Assembly: GCF_009739905.1 (NCBI RefSeq)
Contig: NZ_CP034279.1
Location: 1,054,001 to 1,118,000, forward strand
Origin: Streptomyces ficellus
Lineage (GTDB): Bacteria; Actinomycetota; Actinomycetes; Streptomycetales; Streptomycetaceae
DNA length: 64,000 nucleotides
Reading direction: 5' to 3'
Below, in pieces: positions 34,270 to 41,644 of this stretch; positions within the stretch are counted from its first letter, which is position 1; each line of letters opens with the position of its first letter. The notes beneath the pieces were generated by a model, which saw nothing but the letters and a program-made list of their open reading frames with translations, was not told where the DNA came from and made no database searches. A program made the position numbers and the translations under genes.

Positions 34270-34800
34270 GGACGGTTCCCTTCCGAGGGGATGGGGTGTA
34301 GCTGCGGGGATGGCCTGACTGGTGCCCGCTCTCCGCCGACACGTATGCGGCTCGTACGTGTCGGGGAATTGCGGCGGCTCAATTCACGGAACGCGGGGCC
34401 TGTGGGGGAGGCCACCGGGTCGAGCAGCTTGCGCGATTGACGCTACGAGCGAGTAACCGGCCGCGCAATACTCGCCCGTGAGTTTTCCCGGACGTTCTTA
34501 CCGATGGGTATTTTCTTGTCGCCCCGGCAACAGATCGCGCGGGTGTCTTGTCGCGAAGTGAGCACTCCCCGCCCCCCGGTCCGGCACCGGCCACCACCGG
34601 GCCGCGGTGACGGTCGGGCTTCGGCCAGATCCGCGCGGGGCGGTGACGGCCCTGGTCCGAACCGGTGCGCGGCCCGCGGGTCCTGGTCTATGTTCGGCAC
34701 CCGAGAAGTGCCCGACCACCGCCCGTACGTGGGAGCGCTTCCCCCCACGCGCCCCACACCACCTCCCCCACCGCACGCCGGAGAAGGAGGGGCCACCGCC
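34270..34800. other. 531-bp divergent intergenic region
   Basis: No gene is supported here. The region carries a palindrome at 34336-34364, the promoter of the minus-strand secreted protein, and a GC-rich leader for the PucR-type regulator ending in GGAGGGG before ATG 34801. The regulator frame stays open upstream to about 34504, but that part has Pro/Arg-rich translation without domain features. Confidence 0.6.
34336..34364. promoter_or_regulatory. 10-bp perfect inverted repeat, operator candidate
   Basis: CCGACACGTA (34336-34345) and TACGTGTCGG (34355-34364) flank 9 bases. It lies 67 bases upstream of the secreted-protein start and about 440 bases upstream of the PucR-type regulator, so it may serve either. 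Confidence 0.45.
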
Positions 34801-36030
34801 ATGCCCCGATCCACCACCCAGCCGTCGGACACGGGCGAGCCACTGGGGCCGCTTCCCCAGGAGTTCGCCGCCATCATCCGGCCCGAACTGCCGAGTCTCA
34901 TCAAGGAGATCGGCATCGAGGTCACGCGCGCCTACCCCGAGTACGCCCGCCTCCTGGGCGGCCCCTACGGCCAGGCGATCCGCCTCGGTGTCGAGCAGAA
35001 CATCTCCGCGTTCGTCGACCGGGTCGCCTCGCCCTCGGCGCCCACGGCCCTGCGCGACGAGATGTGCCGGAGGTTCGGCCGGTTCGAGGCGCACGAGGGC
35101 CGCAGCCTGGAGACCCTCCAGGGCGCCTACCGGCTGGGCGCCCGGGTGGCGTTGCGGCGGGCCAAGAAGGTGGGCCGGCGCTACCACCTCTCCCCCACCC
35201 TGATGCTCAGCTTCGCGGACGCGCTGTTCGCCTACGTCGACGAACTGGAGTCACTGTCCCGCGAGGGCTACCTACAGGTGCGGGCGGAGAACGGCGAAGA
35301 GGCCGAGGCGTTACGCAGGCGGCTGCTGCACCTCGTGCTCGCGGGGCCGCCCGTGCCGCACACCGCCGTCGCCGAGCTGGCCGAGCAGACCGGCTGGCCG
35401 CTGCCCGAGCGGGTCACACTCGTGGCGCTGCGCTCCCCGGCCCGGCTCTCGCTGTCCGGCCGGCTGGACAACGATGTCCTGGTCGACCTGAGCGACCCCC
35501 AGCCCCATCTGCTGATTCCCGGCCCGCTGGACGAGGCGCGAAGACGGTTACTGGAGACGGCGCTGCCCGCCACCCGGGCCGCCGTCGGCCTCACCGTCCC
35601 CACCGCGTCCGCCGCCGACTCGCTGCGCTGGGCCCGCCGCGTACTGGAGCTGATCGACGCCGGCGTCATCGAGGACGCCCCGCTCACCCTGTGCTCCGAC
35701 CACCTGATCACCCTCTGGCTGCTGGCCGACCCGGCCCTCGTCGACCAGCTCGCCGAGAGCGAGCTCGCGCCGCTCGCCGGGCTCACCCCCACCCGGCGCG
35801 ACCGGCTCGTCGAGACCCTGCGCACCTGGCTGGACACCCGGGGCACCGCCGCGCAGATGGGTGAACTGCTCGACGTGCACCCCCAGACCGTGCGGTACCG
35901 GATGCGCAACCTGGAGGCCCGGTTCGGCGGCCGGCTCGCCGACCCGCGCTCCCGGTTCGCCACCGAGGCGGTGCTGCGGGCGCTGCACCTGCGCGCCGCG
36001 GGGACCGGTGGGCGGCGCGAGGGCGACTGA
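34801..36030 (+). CDS. PucR/CdaR-type helix-turn-helix regulator with two TTA codons
   Basis: 409 residues. The N-terminal half contains a helical sensor-like domain (about 15-165, with FVDRVASP and ADALFAYVDELESLS). The C-terminal PucR HTH block is LLDVHPQTVRYRMRNLEARFGGRL (about 355-395), preceded by LVETLRTWLDTRGTAAQMGELL. The gene has in-frame TTA at codons 171 (35311) and 250 (35548). In Streptomyces this makes translation depend on the bldA leucyl-tRNA, tying it to development or secondary metabolism. ATG 34801 follows GGAGGGG. It is divergent from the two secreted-protein genes next to mce and is the best local candidate regulator for that block. Confidence 0.85.
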   Translation: MPRSTTQPSDTGEPLGPLPQEFAAIIRPELPSLIKEIGIEVTRAYPEYARLLGGPYGQAIRLGVEQNISAFVDRVASPSAPTALRDEMCRRFGRFEAHEGRSLETLQGAYRLGARVALRRAKKVGRRYHLSPTLMLSFADALFAYVDELESLSREGYLQVRAENGEEAEALRRRLLHLVLAGPPVPHTAVAELAEQTGWPLPERVTLVALRSPARLSLSGRLDNDVLVDLSDPQPHLLIPGPLDEARRRLLETALPATRAAVGLTVPTASAADSLRWARRVLELIDAGVIEDAPLTLCSDHLITLWLLADPALVDQLAESELAPLAGLTPTRRDRLVETLRTWLDTRGTAAQMGELLDVHPQTVRYRMRNLEARFGGRLADPRSRFATEAVLRALHLRAAGTGGRREGD

Positions 36031-36172
36031 AGGGCCGTGGGCGAGAACCGGACGGAAATCCGGAGGCCGGACGGAAAATCGACCCCGCCGGGGGAAACGG
36101 TTGCAGCACGGATACAAACCCTTGGGGAAATCCTGAACCTGATGCTGTACCCATGGAGGGAGAACGGCAAAC

Positions 36173-36184
36173 TGGCAGCTGCCA
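36173..36184. promoter_or_regulatory. 12-bp perfect palindrome upstream of the 86-residue gene
   Basis: TGGCAGCTGCCA at 36173-36184, 30 bases before GTG 36215. Possibly an operator in the leader; chance occurrence cannot be excluded. Direct repeats of CGGACGGAAA lie further upstream (about 36050-36080). Confidence 0.3.
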
Positions 36185-36214
36185 CAAGCAGGCTTCAGCA
36201 GTGAAGGACACCAC

Positions 36215-36475
36215 GTGACCGCGTCGCCCCTCGTCCCCGTCCCGATCCCCGACCGCGTCGCGGCCCTCATCGGGTCGTGCATGCCGATCGGCATCCTTCA
36301 GGCGGAGGTCGACGCCGAGTGCGCCGCCCGCGAGGTGTACCGCTTCCGCGCTCCGCTCTGCACCGAGGACCAGGCCGACCGCGAGCACGCGCTGGCCGCG
36401 CTGGCCCGGGCGAACAAGGTGCTCGGCGCGTACAACCCCGGCCTGCTGCTGCGCCCGGGAGCGATCTGGAGCTGA
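36215..36475 (+). CDS. 86-residue hypothetical protein
   Basis: 86 residues starting at GTG 36215, with AAGGA at good spacing. Hydrophobic N-terminal half (PDRVAALIGSCMPIGILQAEV), two cysteines (SCMPIG and APLCTED), and an amphipathic helical C-terminus (REHALAALARANKVLGAYN). No signal peptide or membrane helix is convincing. I do not recognise the family. G/C-rich third positions and a good ribosome site support a real gene. It lies between the PucR-type regulator (same strand, 184 bases upstream) and the convergent YchJ-like gene. Confidence 0.6.
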   Translation: MTASPLVPVPIPDRVAALIGSCMPIGILQAEVDAECAAREVYRFRAPLCTEDQADREHALAALARANKVLGAYNPGLLLRPGAIWS

Positions 36476-36503
36476 ACGAGGGGCGCCCCGGCCCGGCCGG
36501 CGG

Positions 36504-37001
36504 TCAGGACGCGTCGTCGGTGAAGGTGCCGTCCACGTACGCCCAGGCGCCGTCGGCCTTCTCGAACCGGCTGCGTTCGCGCAGCTCGCCCGGCTCGCCC
36601 CGGTGCGTGTAGCGGGCGACGAAGGTGACGGTGCCGGTGGTGTGGAACAGGGTGCCGTCGGTGGTGCCGAGGATCTCCAGGCCGGTCCAGCGCATGTCCG
36701 GGTCGAAGTCGACGTCGCGCGGCCGGGTGGCGGGCGCCCAGGTGCGCAGCAGGTACGGCTCGTCGTGGAGCACGTAGGCGCTGTAGCGGGAACGCATCAC
36801 GTGTGCGGCGGTCGGAGGGAGGGCATCACCGGTGTGAAACGGGCCACAACAGGCTGAATAGGAAGCGGGCATTCCGCAGGGGCACGGAGTGTCGGCGCCC
36901 ACCTCGGGCACGGACCGCGAACGACCGGCGGTCCGGGCGTTGTGCGAGGTGGGGCGGGGGTTGGAGCGGCGGGCGGGGGTTCGTCGGGGCATGCGTCCCA
37001 T
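36504..37001 (-). CDS. YchJ-family SEC-C motif protein
   Basis: 165 residues. A basic N-terminal tail precedes the SEC-C zinc-binding motif (CPCGMPASYSACCGPFH), followed by the YchJ central domain (MRSRYSAYVLHDEPYLLRTWAP and FVARYTHRGEPGELRERSRFEKADGAWAYVDG). The family is widely conserved with an NTF2-like fold and no settled function. The start could be later than ATG 37001 (the first 30 residues are low complexity). It is divergent from the graspetide precursor gene, sharing about 120 bases of upstream DNA. Confidence 0.82.
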   Translation of the reverse strand: MGRMPRRTPARRSNPRPTSHNARTAGRSRSVPEVGADTPCPCGMPASYSACCGPFHTGDALPPTAAHVMRSRYSAYVLHDEPYLLRTWAPATRPRDVDFDPDMRWTGLEILGTTDGTLFHTTGTVTFVARYTHRGEPGELRERSRFEKADGAWAYVDGTFTDDAS

Positions 37002-37079
37002 TCTGCCGGTCGACGGCGGGCGCCCCCACCGGTGTCCGCATCGTCGCTCAGAGTAGTGAGATCTCTACACTTTGGTCGC

Positions 37080-37097
37080 GTACCGTCACATGTACCG
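37080..37097. promoter_or_regulatory. GTACCG direct repeats upstream of the graspetide precursor
   Basis: GTACCG at 37080-37085 and 37092-37097 are spaced by 12 bases, about one helix turn, 26-43 bases before the precursor ATG. The near-palindrome GTAGTGAGATCTCTAC lies just upstream at about 37051-37066. These are weak operator candidates. Confidence 0.25.
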
Positions 37098-37122
37098 AAG
37101 TTGACGAGTGATGGAGGGGATC

Positions 37123-37317
37123 ATGCAGCCGTTCGCGTGCAGCTTCGCGCGTCCGCAGAGGGCTTCGGAGGACGTCACCGCGCTCTACACGTACGACCCG
37201 GCGCTCCAGTTGAACGTCCTGTCCGACGGGCGCCCGGCCGTCAGTGACCGGGGACTGCTCCTGGCCGCCGGCACGACCACCTCCACCGCCGGCTCGCAGA
37301 CCCACTTCGACGACTGA
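37123..37317 (+). CDS. ATP-grasp-modified RiPP precursor (graspetide precursor)
   Basis: 64 residues. The leader begins QPFACSFARPQ, a pattern typical of ATP-grasp target precursors, followed by LYTYDPALQLNVLSDGRPAV. The C-terminal core is TTTSTAGSQTHFDD (residues 51-64): five consecutive Thr/Ser hydroxyls plus S58 and T60 as possible ester donors, and D63 and D64 as carboxyl acceptors. The maturase gene starts 22 bases downstream. ATG 37123 is chosen because GGAGG (37113-37117) sits 5 bases upstream; GTG 37108 and ATG 37111 are in frame but lack a site. The product is presumably a side-chain-crosslinked depsipeptide; ring topology is inference. Confidence 0.82.
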   Translation: MQPFACSFARPQRASEDVTALYTYDPALQLNVLSDGRPAVSDRGLLLAAGTTTSTAGSQTHFDD

Positions 37318-37339
37318 GCGACGCGGCCGGCACACGCTG

Positions 37340-38281
37340 ATGACCGTACTGGTCCTGACGAGCCCTCAGGACGTGACCGCCGACATGGTGGTGGTGGAGC
37401 TGCACGAACGGGGGGTGCCACTCGTGCGGCTCGACCCGGCCGACCTGCCCGGTGACGCGGACCTGTCGGCCGAGTACGTCCACGGGGACTTCCACTGCTA
37501 CCTCTCGGCGCAGGGGCGCATGGTCAGCTCCCGGGCGCTGCGCTCGGTCTGGGTGCGCAGACCCGGCGAGCCCGCGGCACACGCGCACGGGACGTCGCCG
37601 TGGCTGAGCGCCGAGACCGGACAGGCGCTGTACGGCATGCTGTACTCCACCACCGCGCGCTGGATGAACCACCCGCGGCAGGCCGCCCAGGCCCGTTACA
37701 AGCCATGGCAGCTGCGCATCGCGCACCACAGCGGTTTCGCCGTCCCGCCGACCCTGATCACCACCTTCCCACGGGTGGCCGAGGAGTTCGCGGGCCGGTA
37801 CGGGCGGGTCGTGGTCAAATCCCTGTCGGGGCCGCCGCGCACCGAACCGCCGGTCTCCCTGCCGACCACCCTGCTGGAGCCGGACACGGACTTCACCGGG
37901 GTCGCGGCCGGCCCGACGCTGCTCCAGAGCTATGTGCCCAAGCGGGCCGACATCCGGCTCACCTGCATCGGCACCCGGCTGTTCGCGGCCCGCAAGGCGT
38001 CCGCCGACGGACAGGTCGACGGGCGCTTCGGCGACACCGGGCACGCCTGGGAGCCGGTGGAGGTCGCCGACCGGATCGCCCGCCCCGTCCGGGAGTTCAT
38101 GGAACTGGCGGGCCTCGCGTACGCCGCGTTCGACTTCGCCGAGGACGACGAGGGCCTGTGGTGGTTCCTGGAGTGCAACCAGGGCGGCCAGTTCGGCTTC
38201 GTCGAGCTGGAGACCGGCCAGCCGATCGCCGGGGCCGTCGCCGACTGGCTGGCGGCGCCCCCGCTCGGCGCACCTCTCTGA
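37340..38281 (+). CDS. ATP-grasp ribosomal peptide maturase
   Basis: 313 residues. An N-terminal pre-ATP-grasp domain (VLVLTSPQDVTADMVVVELHERGVPLVRLD; SVWVRRPGE) is followed by the ATP-grasp fold (RYGRVVVKSLSG, LLQSYVPKRADIRLTCIGTRLFAARK, FDFAEDDEGLWWFLECNQGGQFGFVE). The ECNQGGQ segment holds the Mg/ATP ligands. It belongs with MvdC/TgmB-type enzymes that use ATP to form ester or amide links between side chains of a ribosomal peptide. It is coupled to the precursor gene 22 bases upstream. No N-acetyltransferase, protease, transporter or O-methyltransferase lies next to it, so any later steps are encoded elsewhere or absent. Confidence 0.88.
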   Translation: MTVLVLTSPQDVTADMVVVELHERGVPLVRLDPADLPGDADLSAEYVHGDFHCYLSAQGRMVSSRALRSVWVRRPGEPAAHAHGTSPWLSAETGQALYGMLYSTTARWMNHPRQAAQARYKPWQLRIAHHSGFAVPPTLITTFPRVAEEFAGRYGRVVVKSLSGPPRTEPPVSLPTTLLEPDTDFTGVAAGPTLLQSYVPKRADIRLTCIGTRLFAARKASADGQVDGRFGDTGHAWEPVEVADRIARPVREFMELAGLAYAAFDFAEDDEGLWWFLECNQGGQFGFVELETGQPIAGAVADWLAAPPLGAPL

Positions 38282-38411
38282 CCCTCCTCCGTTCGCGTGC
38301 CCCTCATTCGCCTGATGCCAGGTCAGAAACCGGCCATAGATGGGTTCCTGGGGTCCCGGTGGTTCCCGGGCCGGGCGGGGCGGCCCTATGCTCCTGCGAC
38401 CGACGTGACCG

Positions 38412-38424
38412 TTACCGCGGGTAA
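38412..38424. promoter_or_regulatory. Short inverted repeat upstream of the FAD oxidoreductase
   Basis: TTACC and GGTAA flank GCG (38412-38424), 15 bases before ATG 38439. A possible operator; only 5-bp arms. Confidence 0.25.
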
Positions 38425-38438
38425 GGGGTGGGTGGGGC

Positions 38439-40226
38439 ATGCACCGTACGGGTACGACACGACGCGCCTTCGTGGCGGGCGCCACCGCCGTCACCGGGGC
38501 CGCCGGGCTGGGCGCCCTGCCCACCGCCTCCGCCCGCGCGGCGGGGCGCGCCGCACCGGGGCCCGCCGCTCCGGGGTCCGTGGCGGTGCTCGGCGGCGGC
38601 GTCGCCGGGCTGACCGCGGCGCACGAGCTCGCCGAGCGCGGATTCGCCGTCACCGTCTACGAACGGCGGGCGCTCGGCGGCAAGGCCCGCAGCATGGACG
38701 TGCCCGGCAGCGCGAGAGGCGGGCGCAGACCGCTGCCCGCCGAGCACGGCTTCCGCTTCATCCCGGGCATCTACCACAACCTGCCCGACACGATGCGCCG
38801 CATCCCCTTCCCCGGCAACGCGCGCGGGGTCTTCGACAACCTGGTCGCGCCCGGCGAGATGATGTTCGCCCGCACCGGCCGCGAGGACCTCCGGATGCCC
38901 ATCCCCTGGCCCGGCCACCGGCCTGAGCGGCTCACCCTCGACGAGATCCGCCGCGCCCTCACCGCGCTCGTCGAGACCGCCACCGGCCTGCCCCTCCACG
39001 AGGGCGCGTACTTCGTCAACCGGGCGCTCGTCTTCCTCACCAGCTGCGACGAGCGGCGCGACGAGGTGTGGGAGCACACGCCCTGGTGGGACTTCACCCG
39101 GGCGGCACGGATGTCGGAGACGTACCAGCGCATCCTGGCCATCGGCGTCACCCGCAACATCGTGGCCACCAAGGCGGAGGAGGCCAGCACCCGCACGGTC
39201 GGCACGCTCGGCGAGGCGTTCGTCTTCAACGCCCTCGGCCGCGGCGCGGACGGCCCGCCGGACCGGATCCTCAACGCCCCCACCAACGAGGCGTGGATCG
39301 ACCCCTGGGAGGCCCACCTGCGGTCCCTGGGCGTCGAGTTCCGGATCGGCTGGACGCTGCGCGAGGTGCGGTACGGCGACGGCCGGGTCACCGGCGCGGT
39401 GGTCGAGGACCCCGGCGGCGCCCGTACGACCGTCACCGCCGACCACTACGTCTGCGCACTGCCGGTCGAGCACGCGCGGCGCACCTGGGGCGCGGCGCTG
39501 CGCGCGGCGGACCCGCAGCTGGTGCGGTGCGACCGGCTCCAGACGGACTGGATGACGGGCATCCAGTTCTACCTGACCGAGCGCCCCCCGATGGTGCACG
39601 GCCACGTCAACTGCATCGACTCGCCCTGGTCACTGACGGCGATCGCCCAGGCCGAGCACTGGCGGGGCCGCGACTTCCCCGCCGACTACGGCGACGGCAC
39701 CGCGGTGGACTGCCTGTCCGTGGACATCTCCGAGTGGGACAAGCCGGGGATCCTGTACGGGAAGACCGCCAAGCAGTGCACGCGCGAGCAGGTGGCCCGC
39801 GAGGTGTGGGCGCAGCTCAAGGCGGCCCTCAACGACACCGGCCGGACCGTGCTCAAGGACGGCGCCCTGCACTCGTGGTTCCTGGACCCGGGCGTGGACG
39901 GCCTCGGCACCCCGAACCCCACCAACGAGGACGAGCTGCTGATCCACCCGGTCGGCACCTTCCACCACCGCCCCTCGGCGGCCACCGCGATCCCCAACTT
40001 CTTCCTGGCCGGCGACTACGTGTCGGTCGGCATCGACCTGGCGACGATGGAGGGCGCCAACGCCGCCGCCCGCCAGGCGGTCAACGCGCTGCTGGACCGC
40101 ACGGGCTCGGACGCGGCACGCTGCGCCGTGAAGCCCCTGTTCCGGGCGCCGGAGATCGAGGCACTGAAGCGGCACGACCGCACCCGCTACCGGCTGGGGC
40201 TGCGCAACGCGCTCGACCTGGGCTGA
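38439..40226 (+). CDS. Tat-exported FAD-dependent oxidoreductase (amine oxidase / phytoene-desaturase-like)
   Basis: 595 residues. Twin-arginine signal TTRRAFVAGATAVTGAAGLGAL, then the dinucleotide motif VAVLGGGVAGLTAAHELAERGFAVTVYERRALGGKARS (about 49-86) and the C-terminal FAD motif FFLAGDYVSVGIDLATMEGANAAARQAVN (about 515-545). It resembles hydroxysqualene dehydroxylase or carotenoid desaturase-like flavoproteins, but a Tat signal would place it outside the cell. The substrate is unknown. It follows the graspetide maturase by 157 bases on the same strand, with its own operator-like repeat, so it is probably not part of the RiPP transcript. Confidence 0.82.
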   Translation: MHRTGTTRRAFVAGATAVTGAAGLGALPTASARAAGRAAPGPAAPGSVAVLGGGVAGLTAAHELAERGFAVTVYERRALGGKARSMDVPGSARGGRRPLPAEHGFRFIPGIYHNLPDTMRRIPFPGNARGVFDNLVAPGEMMFARTGREDLRMPIPWPGHRPERLTLDEIRRALTALVETATGLPLHEGAYFVNRALVFLTSCDERRDEVWEHTPWWDFTRAARMSETYQRILAIGVTRNIVATKAEEASTRTVGTLGEAFVFNALGRGADGPPDRILNAPTNEAWIDPWEAHLRSLGVEFRIGWTLREVRYGDGRVTGAVVEDPGGARTTVTADHYVCALPVEHARRTWGAALRAADPQLVRCDRLQTDWMTGIQFYLTERPPMVHGHVNCIDSPWSLTAIAQAEHWRGRDFPADYGDGTAVDCLSVDISEWDKPGILYGKTAKQCTREQVAREVWAQLKAALNDTGRTVLKDGALHSWFLDPGVDGLGTPNPTNEDELLIHPVGTFHHRPSAATAIPNFFLAGDYVSVGIDLATMEGANAAARQAVNALLDRTGSDAARCAVKPLFRAPEIEALKRHDRTRYRLGLRNALDLG

Positions 40227-40255
40227 CCGCCGGGTGGTCCGTATAGCGTTGCGGC

Positions 40256-41578
40256 ATGAAGCTGACGATTCTGGGCGGTGGCGGGTTCCGCGTGCCGCTG
40301 GTCCACCGGGCGCTGCTGGGCGACCACGCCGAGGGCCGGGTCACCCGCGTCACGCTGTACGACGTGGACGCGGGCCGGCTCGCCGCGATCGGCGGGGTGC
40401 TCGCCGAGCAGGCCGCGGGCGTACCCGACGCGCCGGAGGTGACGGCGACCACCGATCTCGACGAGGCGCTGCGGGGCGCGGACTTCGCGTTCTCGGCGAT
40501 CCGGGTCGGGGGCCTCGCGGGGCGGGCGGCCGACGAGCGGGTCGCGCTGGCCGAGGGCGTCCTCGGGCAGGAGACCGTGGGCGCGGGCGGCATCGCGTAC
40601 GGGCTGCGCACGGTCCCGGTGGCGGTGTCGGTCGCCCGCCGGATCGCGGAGGTCGCCCCGGACGCCTGGGTCATCAACTTCACCAACCCGGCGGGCCTGG
40701 TGACCGAGGCCATGTCACGCGTCCTCGGCGACCGGGTGATCGGCATCTGCGACTCGCCCGTGGGGCTCGGGCGGCGGGTGGCGCGGCTGCTGGGCGCCGA
40801 CCCGGACCGGGCGTTCCTCGACTACGCGGGCCTGAACCACCTGGGCTGGCTGCGCGGGGTGCGGGTGGACGGGCGGGACGAGCTGCCCCGGCTGCTGGCG
40901 GACCCGGAGGCGCTGGGCTCCTTCGAGGAGGGCAGGCTGTTCGGGCCCGAGTGGCTGCGGTCGCTGGGCGCGGTGCCCAACGAGTACCTGCACTACTACT
41001 ACTTCAACCGCGAGGCCGTGCTGGCCTACCGGGAGGCCCGGCGGACCCGGGGCGCCTACCTGCGCGAGCAGCAGGAGGCGTTCTACGGCTCGCCGTCGCT
41101 CGCGACCTGGCGGGCCACGCTCGCCGAGCGCGAGGCCACCTACATGGCGGCCAACCGGGAGGCGGCCGGCGCCGGGGAACGGGCCGAGGAGGACCTGGAG
41201 CCGGGCGGCTACGAGCAGGTCGCCCTGGCGCTGATGCGGGCCGTCGCCCGGGACGAGCGCACCACGCTGATCCTGAACGTCCGCAACGGGACGACCCTGC
41301 CGGTGCTGGACGCGGACGCGGTCGTCGAGGTGCCGTGCGTCGTCGGCGCGGGCGGCGCCCACCCACTGTCGGTGTCGCCGCTGCCGGACCACGCCGTGGG
41401 ACTGGTGACGGCCGTCAAGGCGGCCGAGCGCGAGGTGCTCGCCGCGGCGGAGAGCGGCTCGCGGCAGGCCGCGGTGAAGGCGTTCGCCCTGCACCCGCTG
41501 GTCGACTCGGTGTCGGTGGCGCGGCGGCTGCTGGACGCGTACGTGAACGAGCACCCGGCCCTCGGCTATCTGGCGTAA
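40256..41578 (+). CDS. GH4 family 6-phospho-glycosidase
   Basis: 440 residues. The N-terminal NAD-binding motif KLTILGGGGFRVPL and the family signature are present: NFTNPAG, CDSPVG (metal-ligand C165) and LNHLGW (H195). GH4 enzymes need NAD+ and Mn2+ and cleave via a transient 3-keto sugar; the ICDSPVG form fits 6-phospho-beta-glucosidases. It is intracellular, with no signal peptide. It begins 29 bases after the FAD oxidoreductase on the same strand, so co-transcription is possible though the functions do not clearly relate. No PTS genes are in the window. Confidence 0.9.
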   Translation: MKLTILGGGGFRVPLVHRALLGDHAEGRVTRVTLYDVDAGRLAAIGGVLAEQAAGVPDAPEVTATTDLDEALRGADFAFSAIRVGGLAGRAADERVALAEGVLGQETVGAGGIAYGLRTVPVAVSVARRIAEVAPDAWVINFTNPAGLVTEAMSRVLGDRVIGICDSPVGLGRRVARLLGADPDRAFLDYAGLNHLGWLRGVRVDGRDELPRLLADPEALGSFEEGRLFGPEWLRSLGAVPNEYLHYYYFNREAVLAYREARRTRGAYLREQQEAFYGSPSLATWRATLAEREATYMAANREAAGAGERAEEDLEPGGYEQVALALMRAVARDERTTLILNVRNGTTLPVLDADAVVEVPCVVGAGGAHPLSVSPLPDHAVGLVTAVKAAEREVLAAAESGSRQAAVKAFALHPLVDSVSVARRLLDAYVNEHPALGYLA

Positions 41579-41644
41579 CCGCGTCACCGGTGGCCAACTG
41601 CGGTGTCTTTACGGCACGTTGGCCGCACCGTACGCTCCGGCCCC

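Noticed and set aside
34504..34800. Upstream in-frame extension of the PucR-type regulator
   Set aside because: Low-complexity Pro/Arg translation, no ribosome site, whereas GGAGGGG lies directly before ATG 34801.
38439..41578. FAD oxidoreductase and GH4 glycosidase as parts of the graspetide operon
   Set aside because: A 157-base gap with its own inverted repeat and unrelated functions argue for separate transcription; only a possible link is noted.
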